From: JBBATK01 sp044228285
GTDB lineage: Bacteria; Bacteroidota; Ignavibacteria; Kapaibacteriales; NICIL-2
Assembly (NCBI GenBank): GCA_044228285.1
Contig: JBGAVD010000001.1
Location: 558,001-622,000 of the forward strand
DNA length: 64,000 nucleotides
Direction of reading: 5' to 3'
Part shown: positions 8,310 through 17,499 of the stretch, in pieces
How the letters are laid out: each line of letters begins with the position of its first letter
How positions within the stretch are numbered: position 1 is the first letter of the stretch
Notes under the pieces: model-generated
What the model was told of the DNA's origin: nothing
The model's input: only the letters and a program-made list of their open reading frames with translations
Databases searched by the model: none
Translations under genes and position numbers: made by a program

Positions 8310-10792
8310 AAGGCATGTCCTAAAGAGATCTGTGCAGTAATCGACTTGTAAAAATTACGAGTCCATATCCATCGATACTCGGAGCTTGCAAGGGTTGGAT
8401 TATAGAGATCAATGCCAAAGTCCAGACGTATTGGACCTGCAGGGGTAGCAAAGCGAATACCTGAACCAACAGCAACTGCCCAATTCGTTGGATTAAGAAC
8501 GTCCGAGTACGAGGCTTTTCCGTATGCAGAAGGAGTCAAGCGATTGAAGGCATTTCCCGCGTCAACGAAGAAAGTGATTCCCAGTCTTTTGATTTTATCC
8601 GCGAGGAACTCACCGATGTCCGGATAGTTTGGAAAGGTATATCGTAGCTCGGCGCTGAATTCTACAACCGTTGCCCAGCCTACATAGTTTGCAAGATCTC
8701 CTACGTTCGAGGGCAATTGTGCATCATCGGATGCCGGGTTTCCAAGTTGTCGGCTACCAAACGAACGAATACTCGAAGCACCTCCAGCAAAGAAGCCTCG
8801 ATCAGATGGAACAATGTATGGGTTTGAACGACGACCAGTGCTGTCTGCCGCTTCAAAGCCACGCCAAATCACGTGTCCACCACGAACCTTAAATGCGCTC
8901 GTCCAATTTGATCCTACTGTGCCATATAAGTAATAGTATCCAAGAAATCTTGTGAAATTGGTGAGATTGTTGAGACCCTCTGCCGTAATCGTCGTTTCCA
9001 CGAGTATGTTGCCCGTGTGACCATATGAAGGGTAAAAGAGATCATTCCGCTTGTCTGTGAAGTAGTTTCCTGCGATAGCCATGAGGGTTAAGGGAAACTT
9101 GTTACCATTTTCAGCATAACTATTCAACTTATTGTAAGGATCCAAACGCTCAGTAAGGTCTTTGCGAAGTCTTGCCGTATCGACAAGAGGATTACTCAGG
9201 AGAACCTGTTTATAGGCTGCATCAAATGCACCGTTATAACCCTTTGGACTTTGAGCTTCGAGAATGAAATCTAATTGAACGCGCTCGGTGTTTTCTGCCA
9301 TCTGCATGAGGAAACTCATACGCCCAGTAACACTCTTTACGCTTAAAGGATCAACGATATACCGATTTGAGTAGTTGAGCGAGAGATTCAAGTCAACGCG
9401 CTTTCGCCAGACGGGGAATACACCGGGCTGAGCATAGCTTCCTGCAAGCTCAACTTCCTGGTCTGTATTGCTACTATTATCTTTTGAAAGCCAGGGAAAC
9501 GGATTTCTCAAAGTATAGCGACCGTTTATTGCGATGGCATTAGCATCATGAAGCAGATTGCGATGTAAATAGTTCGCCTCAATACCAAGGTTAGTGAAAG
9601 CGTCAGGGAACGTGTTATTTAAAAACAGATTGGCACCGATTTCCCAAACCCGCTTATAAGTACAGAAGACTGTAGTAAGAATACTATCGCCTACAGCGGT
9701 TGTGTCAATTGACACGCGCTCAAAGGGTCCCAGAGAACTTATGGTTGCTTGCGATCTTCTAAGAGCACTCAAATTGTACAAGTCACCTGGACGAAACTCT
9801 AGTTGTTGCTCCTTCAGGCTTGTAACAACAAAAGGCATTCCCATAGTGCTATCAATGTACTTGGTAGAGCCAAAGTAGTAGCGTTTAAGAGGCTGGAGGA
9901 AAATCGTGACGCTATCGCGCTTGCGGACGGTGTCGATCATGGCAAGTGGTGTCTGCTCTCTCAATGCGCGACTCTCCATTGCACTCCCATCCGCTGTGTC
10001 ACCAGGATTCTCTAACAGGCGACGCTTCTTCTCTTCAGCCTCTTTCTGCAGTACAGCGCTATCTGCAAGAACAGGTAAACGCGCAAAAGCATAGCCGCTG
10101 TTATGTAGATAGTTTAGCATTTGTGCAGTCAGTGCACTAATCATGGGCTCGTTGAAGATGAGCGTTCGTGCGTCATGGGCGAGTTGTTGTACGCCCTGAC
10201 GAGTCTCGACTGGAATAGTATCAATTCCTGCAACGACGATGGTATCTAAACGATAGAGTCGACGAGGCGAGATAATGAAACGAAGGGTATTGTCTCGTTG
10301 ATCGTGACTAACCTGAAACACAAAACGGATCTGTGAGTCGTGGTATCCGATCTGTTCGAAGTAGTCGCGAAGACGGTAAACATCGAGCGTTGCGATAGTG
10401 TTATCGAAATACCGTAACTCCGTCATCGAAGCTCGGGTATAGAACTCCTTCAAAGTCGTCACCACGCCGGATGGTACTTCGTCATATGCCATGGACTCAT
10501 AGGTTAGGCTTCTAAGGACGCGGCTGGTAATTGAGAAGTCGCAGGCTCGAGAGTTAATGATAGACAGTAGTTCTGTCTGCGAAGGTAATGAGCCAGTGCT
10601 TGAGTCTGGTCTCACATCGAAAACAATGTCGTGAATTGCATAGCGACTCGGCGCTTTTGCACGTTTCACTCGCTCACCGCTTATAACTGGTGTTGTTTGA
10701 GCTCTAAGGTATGTGAAGCTACTGCATGCCACGAAAAGGCACGTTAGAACAAGGTGAAAGGCTGTAGTAGCTGTAGGTCGACAACGTAGCAT
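8306..10792 (-). CDS. Omp85-family outer-membrane protein (BamA/TamA-like)
   Basis: Outer-membrane beta-barrel protein of the kind that inserts or secretes other barrel proteins. The 828-aa chain begins with a hydrophobic export signal (about 1-31); cleavage after LRA before QTTP is plausible, and a Cys in FVACSS leaves open a lipoprotein form like the TamL proteins of Bacteroidota. Residues about 50-420 look like POTRA-type repeats (for example LYRLDTIVVAGIDTIP). The rest is a bacterial surface antigen (D15) barrel with GGASSIRSFGSRQLG, the substrate-pore loop typical of the family, then AELRYTFPNY, FFVDAGNAFN and GPIRLDFGIDLYNP. It ends in a C-terminal Phe, the usual barrel signature. It lies 69 bp downstream of the acyltransferase-like gene on the same strand and may be cotranscribed. 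Whether it is the essential BamA or a TamA/TamL paralogue cannot be decided from this window. Confidence 0.87.
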   Translation of the reverse strand: MLRCRPTATTAFHLVLTCLFVACSSFTYLRAQTTPVISGERVKRAKAPSRYAIHDIVFDVRPDSSTGSLPSQTELLSIINSRACDFSITSRVLRSLTYESMAYDEVPSGVVTTLKEFYTRASMTELRYFDNTIATLDVYRLRDYFEQIGYHDSQIRFVFQVSHDQRDNTLRFIISPRRLYRLDTIVVAGIDTIPVETRQGVQQLAHDARTLIFNEPMISALTAQMLNYLHNSGYAFARLPVLADSAVLQKEAEEKKRRLLENPGDTADGSAMESRALREQTPLAMIDTVRKRDSVTIFLQPLKRYYFGSTKYIDSTMGMPFVVTSLKEQQLEFRPGDLYNLSALRRSQATISSLGPFERVSIDTTAVGDSILTTVFCTYKRVWEIGANLFLNNTFPDAFTNLGIEANYLHRNLLHDANAIAINGRYTLRNPFPWLSKDNSSNTDQEVELAGSYAQPGVFPVWRKRVDLNLSLNYSNRYIVDPLSVKSVTGRMSFLMQMAENTERVQLDFILEAQSPKGYNGAFDAAYKQVLLSNPLVDTARLRKDLTERLDPYNKLNSYAENGNKFPLTLMAIAGNYFTDKRNDLFYPSYGHTGNILVETTITAEGLNNLTNFTRFLGYYYLYGTVGSNWTSAFKVRGGHVIWRGFEAADSTGRRSNPYIVPSDRGFFAGGASSIRSFGSRQLGNPASDDAQLPSNVGDLANYVGWATVVEFSAELRYTFPNYPDIGEFLADKIKRLGITFFVDAGNAFNRLTPSAYGKASYSDVLNPTNWAVAVGSGIRFATPAGPIRLDFGIDLYNPTLASSEYRWIWTRNFYKSITAQISLGHAF

Positions 10793-10861
10793 CCTGCAAT
10801 TTACGCCTCAAGAGGCGTTGTTGGGGGATTAGATCCGAAAAGCCGAAATCAAAAGATGGTA

Positions 10862-12037
10862 TTAGACGAGAAGACAGTAGATCAGGCTTAAAAGCAAGAA
10901 AAACTGCAAGGCTTTGTGGACTTTGGGATGACGCCACTGTATGAGATTCTCTGCATAGACAACATACAAGGTCGAAATCACTACCACTACAGCTAACATT
11001 GCACCTGCACTAAGAGCCATTGACTTATAGTAGGCACGTCCAAAGCTGGAAAACCAGGGACTTCCAAAGAGGATGACGATGTGCACAATGTAGATTACGA
11101 GCGACTGCTTTCCAAAGAGCTCAATGAGCTTTCGGTGGCGTTGCATGAAGCCCCGTGCTTGGGCGATAGCAACGATACTGAGAAGGACTACCGCACTTCG
11201 AAGCAAGACTGTTGATGGCATGGATTGGAGCACATCCAACTGAGGCATGTGGATGATTGTGGTATCTACATACAACAGAAGCGTACCGAGTACGAGTAGG
11301 CTCAGGCCAACCCACAAGCTCATGCGCGTCAAGAATGCTTGCTGCTGATCACGAGGTACAGCGCGCATTCTACTTCCAAGAGCGGCACCGAAGAACATGT
11401 AAGAGGCGAAGGGAAAGAGTGGAAAGTAGCTTCCATGAGCGTAGCTAAGAAATCCTCCAAACGCCTCTGGCACTATTGAGTACCAGCTGACATTGTTAAC
11501 CCATGGAGCTGCAAAACAGAGAATAAAACTCAAGACAGCCGTTGTCCAACCGAATTGTCGATCACTACGTGTTGCCAAGGCAGTCGCCGTGATCATCGTC
11601 AATGCAACAGCATTGAGCTGCAAGATATTCACCTGGAAGAACCACATCCAGCCCTGACTATGCACAAATTGTAAGTGGAAAATGTTCGAAGCCGGAAATG
11701 CCAACAAGTAGCCAAAAAAGGCCAGAACCATCGACCATCGAACTCGTTTCCAAGCTTGACTAAACTGCATCATTCCGTTGGATTGTCGCTTCAGCGTTAG
11801 TGCAAAGAGCATTCCCGAAACGGTGAGGAATATAGGAGCAGTGAAGCCGCGAATGTGATACCAAATGACCCAAGGAAAGTGCAAGAGATCCATCTCAGAT
11901 GGACGTACAACCGCATCCAGAGTATGACCCTGCATCATCATGATCATTGCTGCCAGCTTGACGGCGTCGAGCAAGGTGAGACGAAAGGTTGAGGCTGACT
12001 TGGTATGGGCGGTGGATGAGCTATCGTTTGCAGACAT
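10862..12037 (-). CDS. Multi-pass acyltransferase-like membrane protein (HGSNAT/DUF1624 type)
   Basis: The 391-aa protein has about ten hydrophobic segments and resembles bacterial heparan-alpha-glucosaminide N-acetyltransferase-like (DUF1624) and acyltransferase 3 proteins. These move acyl groups across the membrane onto sugars or other envelope components. Support comes from the N-terminal pattern LLDAVKLAAMIMMMQGHTLD, where a His follows the first helix, followed by WYHIRGFTAPIFLTVSGML. The cytoplasmic N-terminus is Ser/Thr rich. The substrate is unknown. The gene starts 61 bp downstream of flhA and ends 69 bp upstream of the Omp85 gene, all on the minus strand, so an operon is possible. 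The family call is by motif recognition only. Confidence 0.7.
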   Translation of the reverse strand: MSANDSSSTAHTKSASTFRLTLLDAVKLAAMIMMMQGHTLDAVVRPSEMDLLHFPWVIWYHIRGFTAPIFLTVSGMLFALTLKRQSNGMMQFSQAWKRVRWSMVLAFFGYLLAFPASNIFHLQFVHSQGWMWFFQVNILQLNAVALTMITATALATRSDRQFGWTTAVLSFILCFAAPWVNNVSWYSIVPEAFGGFLSYAHGSYFPLFPFASYMFFGAALGSRMRAVPRDQQQAFLTRMSLWVGLSLLVLGTLLLYVDTTIIHMPQLDVLQSMPSTVLLRSAVVLLSIVAIAQARGFMQRHRKLIELFGKQSLVIYIVHIVILFGSPWFSSFGRAYYKSMALSAGAMLAVVVVISTLYVVYAENLIQWRHPKVHKALQFFLLLSLIYCLLV

Positions 12038-12098
12038 AGCTCAAACTACAGCAGGAATGGCGCTTAACAAAATTTGCTCAGTTTCAGAATACAGTGTC

Positions 12099-14267
12099 TC
12101 AGGATTCGAGCATCGCAGCAGAACTTCGCTGTCCTAAGAGACTGCGATCAGCACTCATACTTGCCACAACATCTATATCGGTATCTGGTGGAAGCTCGGT
12201 ATAGCTGATAACGTTTACAATTGGATAGGTCGCATGTATCATCCGATACACATAAGGTCGTATTGGAGCCGAACAGATGATGACCGGAGAGTATCCGGCT
12301 AGAGTGATTTCATCGATGCCTTCGGCCAAACTCTCTTGAATGGTGCGAACTACATCTGGTGCAAGACCCAAGGTTGCACTTGAGGTAGCATTTGGATTGC
12401 TCTGCAGGGTATTCGTGAGCAGGTTTTCCATTCCCTGGTCTACGTTGATGACGTGCACCACACCATTGTTGTCGTGGTACAGACGTTTTATTGTTTCCGA
12501 GAGATTGTGTCGAACATACTCCGTCAGTACGTCGACATTCTTAGTCACCTTTGCATACTCCAAAAGCGCTTCAGATATGATTGGCAAATCGCGTACTGGG
12601 ACACCTTCACGCAGCAAGTTCTGCAAGACCTTTTGCAGCATTCCGATTGGTAAGTTCTCAGGTGTCATTTCGTCTACGAGGGCAGCATACTCCTTCTTCA
12701 TGTTCTCCATGAGCTGCTTGACATCTTGACGCGTGAGCAGCTTGTCGGCATTGCGTTTTAACAACTCGGTCAAGTGTGTTGCCAAGACGGTTGGTGACTC
12801 CACAACAGTGAATCCTGCGATCTCTGCATTCTCACGTTCCGATTGTGCGATCCAAGTAGCAGGTAGTCCAAATACCGGTTCTGTCACGTTGATTCCATTG
12901 ACTTCGCCATCTGCCGTTCCAGGGTTCATAGCCAAGAGCATTCCTGGATAGAGTCGATTACGGGCGATGATGTTGCCACGAAGTTTCACCACATACTCTT
13001 CGGCATCGAGATTCAAGTTGTCACGCACACGGACTGGTGGCAAGACAATACCAAGCTCTCCAGCAAGTTGCTTACGAATGTTGGTAATGCGTTTGAATAC
13101 GTCGCCACCTTGACTTTCGTCAACCAATTGAATGAGACCGTAGCCAAGTTCGACCTCAACTGGGTCAATCTTCAACAGATCTTCAACTGGAACTTCTTCC
13201 TTCTCTTTTTTCGCATCTTCGGTTTGCAGCAATTCAGTTTGTGCCTTCTCTTCCTTTTCACGTTTCTCGGTTTGCAGACGGAAATACGCTAACGTTCCAC
13301 TTGACAAAGCAAGCATGGCAAAAGGTAGGAATGGGAAGCCAGGGAGGACACCTAGCATGGTCATCACACCTGCAACGATGAAGAGCGGACGTGCCTTCGA
13401 GGTAAACTGGGTGGACAACTCATTCTCGAGTTTGTCGCCACTGCTTGTACGTGTAATCAACAAACCAGCAGCCACAGAAATCAACAGCGCTGGAATTTGG
13501 GAAACCAAACCGTCACCAACTGTCAGAACCGTATAGGTTTTGATAGCGGTAGCCATATCCATTCCGCGCTGAAGCACACCGATAGCAAAGCCACCGAGAA
13601 TGTTAATAGCAGTAATGATCAATGCAGCTACTGCATCTCCCTTCACAAACTTCGACGCTCCGTCCATTGCTCCATGGAACTCTGCCTCGTGTTGCAATCT
13701 CTCACGTCGACTCCGCGCTTCCTTCTCATCAATGAATCCAGAGTTCAAGTCGGCATCGATACTCATCTGCTTTCCAGGCAACGCATCCAAGGTGAAACGC
13801 GCTGCTACTTCAGCGATACGGGTAGAACCCTTGATAATAACGACGAAGTTGATAACCAACAGAATGATGAAGACAATGATTCCAACAATGAAGTTGCCTG
13901 CAACAACAAAGGTTCCAAAGGCGTGAATAAGGTTTCCTGCCACACCTTCGCCTAAGATGAGACGTGTTGTTGCAATGTTTAAGCCCAAGCGGAATAGTGT
14001 TGTTAGCAAGAGTACGGTTGGAAACGAACTCATCTCCAGGGCATGGTTGAGATAGACCGAGACCATGAGCACTAAAACGGAAACCGTAAGACTTAAGCCA
14101 AGGAAGATATCGAGGAGAAAGGGGTTGAGTGGGAGGACCAACAGACCCAAAACAGCGAGAATTCCCACGGCGAGGAACACATCTTTGTGTTCGCCAATGC
14201 GATTCATAGCAGACACAATGCTGCTTACGCCACCCTTTTCGGTAGATGAATTTTCGGCTGTAGCCAT
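12099..14267 (-). CDS. flhA: FlhA, flagellar type III export gate protein
   Basis: Membrane component of the flagellar export gate that couples proton flow to export and docks chaperone-substrate complexes. The 722-aa protein matches the FHIPEP family: an N-terminal membrane domain of about 330 residues with several helices and the signature TTLFRLGLNIATTRLIL. It also has the conserved cytoplasmic loop DALPGKQMSIDADLNSGFI with EARSRRERLQHEAEFHGAMDG split across it, and VGDGLVSQIPALLISVAAG. A charged linker (EKREKEEKAQTELLQTEDAKKEKEE region) leads to the cytoplasmic domain (about 365-722). The homologous injectisome protein SctV has the same fold; FlhA is preferred from length and loop sequence. 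No other flagellar gene is visible within the window, which is unusual because flhA commonly sits with flhB, flhF or fliPQR. The acyltransferase-like gene follows after 61 bp. Confidence 0.9.
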   Translation of the reverse strand: MATAENSSTEKGGVSSIVSAMNRIGEHKDVFLAVGILAVLGLLVLPLNPFLLDIFLGLSLTVSVLVLMVSVYLNHALEMSSFPTVLLLTTLFRLGLNIATTRLILGEGVAGNLIHAFGTFVVAGNFIVGIIVFIILLVINFVVIIKGSTRIAEVAARFTLDALPGKQMSIDADLNSGFIDEKEARSRRERLQHEAEFHGAMDGASKFVKGDAVAALIITAINILGGFAIGVLQRGMDMATAIKTYTVLTVGDGLVSQIPALLISVAAGLLITRTSSGDKLENELSTQFTSKARPLFIVAGVMTMLGVLPGFPFLPFAMLALSSGTLAYFRLQTEKREKEEKAQTELLQTEDAKKEKEEVPVEDLLKIDPVEVELGYGLIQLVDESQGGDVFKRITNIRKQLAGELGIVLPPVRVRDNLNLDAEEYVVKLRGNIIARNRLYPGMLLAMNPGTADGEVNGINVTEPVFGLPATWIAQSERENAEIAGFTVVESPTVLATHLTELLKRNADKLLTRQDVKQLMENMKKEYAALVDEMTPENLPIGMLQKVLQNLLREGVPVRDLPIISEALLEYAKVTKNVDVLTEYVRHNLSETIKRLYHDNNGVVHVINVDQGMENLLTNTLQSNPNATSSATLGLAPDVVRTIQESLAEGIDEITLAGYSPVIICSAPIRPYVYRMIHATYPIVNVISYTELPPDTDIDVVASMSADRSLLGQRSSAAMLES

Positions 14268-14408
14268 GTGGAGTTTCTAAACAACAGTACCACCAGACTA
14301 GTGCAAACTTTGTGCCAAGGGAGGTTTTCGTTAGAAACTTAGCCGACAACCCTTGCCAGCTAGCATGCCCTTGACGTGATTGTTGATGTGACCTTCAAAG
14401 GACTTTGT

Positions 14409-14435
14409 ATACGCGTCCGCTGCGCGGGCGCGTAT
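14409..14435. repeat. GC-rich hairpin between mgtA and flhA
   Basis: Inverted repeat with outer arms ATACGCG/CGCGTAT and inner arms CCGC/GCGG, a T-G wobble between them and a three-base loop, giving about 12 paired positions. It lies 32 bp past the mgtA stop. No T tract follows on either strand, so a simple intrinsic terminator is not supported. A similar GC-rich hairpin next to GTATGAAAA occurs at 33434-33482. Confidence 0.55.
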
Positions 14436-14466
14436 GAAAAAGCCACCTGAGCAGCCGTCTGAAGTG

Positions 14467-17145
14467 CTACATCCATCGTCCAAATCGCTTCGTGTACCAA
14501 TTCTTGGCGATTTGCGTTAGAATAGCATAGCTCAACAGAATAGCTGCTACATAGCCGAAGTAGGAAAGAGGTAGCGCTTGCAAAGACAAGGCCGGTGCAA
14601 AACTTGAAAAAGGCAAGTAGACAGTGATACACATGATCAAACCGCTGAGAATTAACACAGGGCCAGAGGCATGGCTCTGTACGAATGGGATTTTTCGAGT
14701 GCGAATCATGTGGACGATGAGAGATTGCGAAAGCATTGCCTCAACAAACCAACCGCTTTGGAACAAGCTGTGTTGAGCGGGGGTGTTGGCTTGGAAGACA
14801 AAATAGAGGAGAGCAAAAGTGACGTAGTCAAATATTGAACTAATCGGTCCGATATGCAGCATGAACGTGGAAATGTCGCTCGCATCCCACTTGCGTGGAA
14901 CAGCAATGTACTCATCATCCATCGTATCCCAGGGAATACTAATCTGTGAAATGTCATACAGCAGATTCTGCAAGAGAATCTGGATTGGCATCATCGGTAA
15001 GAAGGGGAGGACTGCGGAGGCACCAAGCATCGAGAACATATTGCCGAAGTTGCTGCTGGCAGCCATCTTGATATACTTTATGATGTTGCCGAATGTGATA
15101 CGCCCAACCTCAACTGCGCTTCGAAGAACGAGTAGGTCTTTGTCGAGCAGAATGATGTCTGCGCTCTCTTTGGCTAAATCGACCGCAGTGTCGACCGAGA
15201 TACCTACGTCCGCATCCGACAAAGCGGTTGCATCATTGATACCATCGCCTAGGTAACCAACAGTGTGTCCGCGGAGTTGTAAGAGTTTGATAATCCGACT
15301 TTTCTGCATCGGACTCAGCTTCGCCATAATATCAGTTTGTTCGAGCTCAGCAGATAGTACTTCATCGGTCATATGCTCAATCTGAGCACCGAGTAGTATG
15401 TGGTGTTGCGGGATGCCAACATCACGACAAATTTTTGCGCACACGACCTCGTTGTCACCACTGAGTACTTTAACCTGCACTCCGAGTTGTTGCAATCCAG
15501 AAATGGATTCACGTGCTGACTCTTTTGCGGGATCAAGAAAACCTATGAAGCCTGCTACAATAAGTTTAGACTCGTCAGCCACTCCATAGTTGAGTTCGCG
15601 GGCTTCAAACTCTCGGACAGCAATAAGGAGCACTCGCAATCCATCTTCATTGAGCTTGCGACTTAATTCGCTGATGCGCTGTCGGGTTATGTCATCGAGG
15701 ATTGTGATCGTATCATGTTCTATTTGCAGTTGTCGGTCTTCACCGGGGTCAAAAGTGTGCGTACATATATCAAGCATTTCTTCAACAGCACCTTTGCACA
15801 CGAGTAAGTGCTTGTTGTTGGGTTGGTGGAGGATGACAGACATACGACGTCGATGAAAGTCGAAAGGTATCTCATCGACTTTCGTAAACCGAGTGTCAAT
15901 TCGGTGTTCAGTTAAGATTTCCTGGTGCTCCAGTACAGACCTATCCATCATATTCCGCAAACCAGTTTGGTGATATGCATTGAGATAGGCCCATTGCAGA
16001 ACTTCATCGTCTTCCTCACCATACACATTCAAGGCACGTTTGAAAACGATTTTGTCCATCGTGAGGGTGCCAGTTTTATCTGTGCACAGAACGTCCATCG
16101 CACCAATATTTTGAATAGCACTAAGTCGCTTGACAATAACCCGCTTCCGCGACATACCTACGGCACCACGAGCAAGGTTGGTGCTGACAATCATTGGGAG
16201 CATTTCAGGAGTTAAACCAACCGCAACACTAATGGCAAATAGGAGTGCTTCAATCCAATTGCCTTTGGTAAGACCATTGATCAGGAATACTAAAGGCACC
16301 ATGATCATCATGTATCGCATCAAAAGATAGCTAACGCTGTTTACTCCTTTATCGAAAGAGGTTTTTGTATCGCTTTGTGCAATCGACTTACTAATCGAGG
16401 CCAGATACGTGTGAGTCCCCGTAAGCACGATGACTGCAACTGCAGCGCCAGATGCCACAGTGGTGCCCATGAAACAGATATTAGGGAGGTCGATAAAGGC
16501 AATCGTTGCAGTGTCAAGTGCGGCATGAGAGTGTTTTTCGATAGGATTGGATTCACCTGTCAGCAACGATTGGCTCAGGAACAAATCCTTGGACTGGAGT
16601 AGCCGACAATCCGCAGGGATCATATCACCAGCAGCTAGATGCACAATATCGCCAGGTACAAGTTCGACAATCGGAATCTCCACCTCAGCAGTTCCAGAAC
16701 GCTGCACCGTAGCGGTCGTCCGAATCATCGATCGCAAAGCCTCAGCTGCTTTTGAACTACGATACTCCTGCCAAAAACGAATCAAGGAACTCAGCAGAAT
16801 CATCGTGCTCAACATCGCAATCGTTTTGAAATCCCGTGAGCCAGCATCGGGCATGATGACGTCAGTGAAGAAGGAGATGAGGAGAATGACCAGGAGTACA
16901 GCGTTAAAAGGGAAGAGAAAGGAGCGAAGCAGCTGCGTTAACCAGCTTGGAGCTTTCTGCAGGTCGATATTGTTTAAGCCAACTGCATTTCGCGCAGCTG
17001 CCACTTGTGTTGCTTCCAGACCGCTAACATTGGTGTGTAGAGTGGCACAACATGCATCGGCGGACATTGCACTGAATTCGCGCAAGCTCTTTTCAAGTTC
17101 TTGATTCTCGCCAGCGGGGTTCTTGGCGTTGTTTTTCGTTGGCAT
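14467..17145 (-). CDS. mgtA: Mg2+-importing P-type ATPase (MgtA/MgtB type)
   Basis: P3B-type ATPase of the inner membrane that imports Mg2+ using ATP. The 892-aa protein is close to the usual 890-910 aa. The phosphorylation motif DKTGTLT has its Asp at residue 356. Other signatures are the actuator motif TGES (SLLTGESNPIEKH), the hinge GDGINDATALSDADVGIS, and the family-specific C-terminal stretch PIQILLQNLLYDISQISIPW followed by DTMDDE. I chose the ATG at 17143-17145 (MPTKNNAKN), with CGGAG about ten bases upstream. The frame runs open to 17247, but the extra 34 residues look like translated leader. Upstream is a divergent intergenic region shared with the ABC-M1 operon. I did not find a clear M-box or mgtL-type leader. 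Confidence 0.95.
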   Translation of the reverse strand: MPTKNNAKNPAGENQELEKSLREFSAMSADACCATLHTNVSGLEATQVAAARNAVGLNNIDLQKAPSWLTQLLRSFLFPFNAVLLVILLISFFTDVIMPDAGSRDFKTIAMLSTMILLSSLIRFWQEYRSSKAAEALRSMIRTTATVQRSGTAEVEIPIVELVPGDIVHLAAGDMIPADCRLLQSKDLFLSQSLLTGESNPIEKHSHAALDTATIAFIDLPNICFMGTTVASGAAVAVIVLTGTHTYLASISKSIAQSDTKTSFDKGVNSVSYLLMRYMMIMVPLVFLINGLTKGNWIEALLFAISVAVGLTPEMLPMIVSTNLARGAVGMSRKRVIVKRLSAIQNIGAMDVLCTDKTGTLTMDKIVFKRALNVYGEEDDEVLQWAYLNAYHQTGLRNMMDRSVLEHQEILTEHRIDTRFTKVDEIPFDFHRRRMSVILHQPNNKHLLVCKGAVEEMLDICTHTFDPGEDRQLQIEHDTITILDDITRQRISELSRKLNEDGLRVLLIAVREFEARELNYGVADESKLIVAGFIGFLDPAKESARESISGLQQLGVQVKVLSGDNEVVCAKICRDVGIPQHHILLGAQIEHMTDEVLSAELEQTDIMAKLSPMQKSRIIKLLQLRGHTVGYLGDGINDATALSDADVGISVDTAVDLAKESADIILLDKDLLVLRSAVEVGRITFGNIIKYIKMAASSNFGNMFSMLGASAVLPFLPMMPIQILLQNLLYDISQISIPWDTMDDEYIAVPRKWDASDISTFMLHIGPISSIFDYVTFALLYFVFQANTPAQHSLFQSGWFVEAMLSQSLIVHMIRTRKIPFVQSHASGPVLILSGLIMCITVYLPFSSFAPALSLQALPLSYFGYVAAILLSYAILTQIAKNWYTKRFGRWM

Positions 17146-17360
17146 AGACCATGCTCCGGTCAATGGAAGGGGAATTCCTGATTGCAAGTTAGTTCTTACC
17201 ACATTGCACGTTGAAGTTATTCTGACATAGTACTTCTTTACAATCATTGCAACCTGTTGCTTGATTTCGCGTATGTTGTTCTAGCCCATCTATTCTCAAC
17301 TCCGAGTCCTTACTCTGTATAGCCAGAGAATCGACCTCACTTTGAGAAACATCGGTGATT

Positions 17361-17440
17361 ACTGGGGACAGTAAGGGAAATCAAGGACAATTAGGTATAC
17401 TCAGGGACAAGCGGCGTCCATCAGGGACGGTTAGCGATAG
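17361..17440 (+). repeat. Four tandem imperfect 20-bp repeats upstream of the ABC-M1 operon
   Basis: A conserved block, GGGACA or close to it, occurs four times: 17365-17370 (GGGACA), 17384-17389 (AGGACA), 17404-17409 (GGGACA) and 17424-17429 (GGGACG). Spacings are 19, 20 and 20 bp, close to two helical turns. In three copies the block is followed within a few bases by a TAAGG, TTAGG or TTAGC tail, and three copies are preceded by TCA. The array lies 60-140 bp before the ATPase start and about 220 bp from the mgtA start. Direct repeats phased on one DNA face are typical of cooperative activator binding sites. The regulator is unknown. Confidence 0.6.
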
Positions 17441-17499
17441 GTGGGAATTCTCAAATGCGACATTTAGGTACTTCATCTTTAACGTTTACAGGATTTACT

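Noticed and set aside
14390..14409. Shared string near ACCTTCAAAGGACTTT here and ACCCTCAAAGGACTTT near 36820
   Set aside because: A 15-of-16 match between two places in 64 kb on two strands is expected by chance many times over.
17146..17247. Upstream extension of mgtA to 17247
   Set aside because: The added 34 residues do not resemble MgtA N-termini, and a Shine-Dalgarno-like CGGAG supports the start at 17145.
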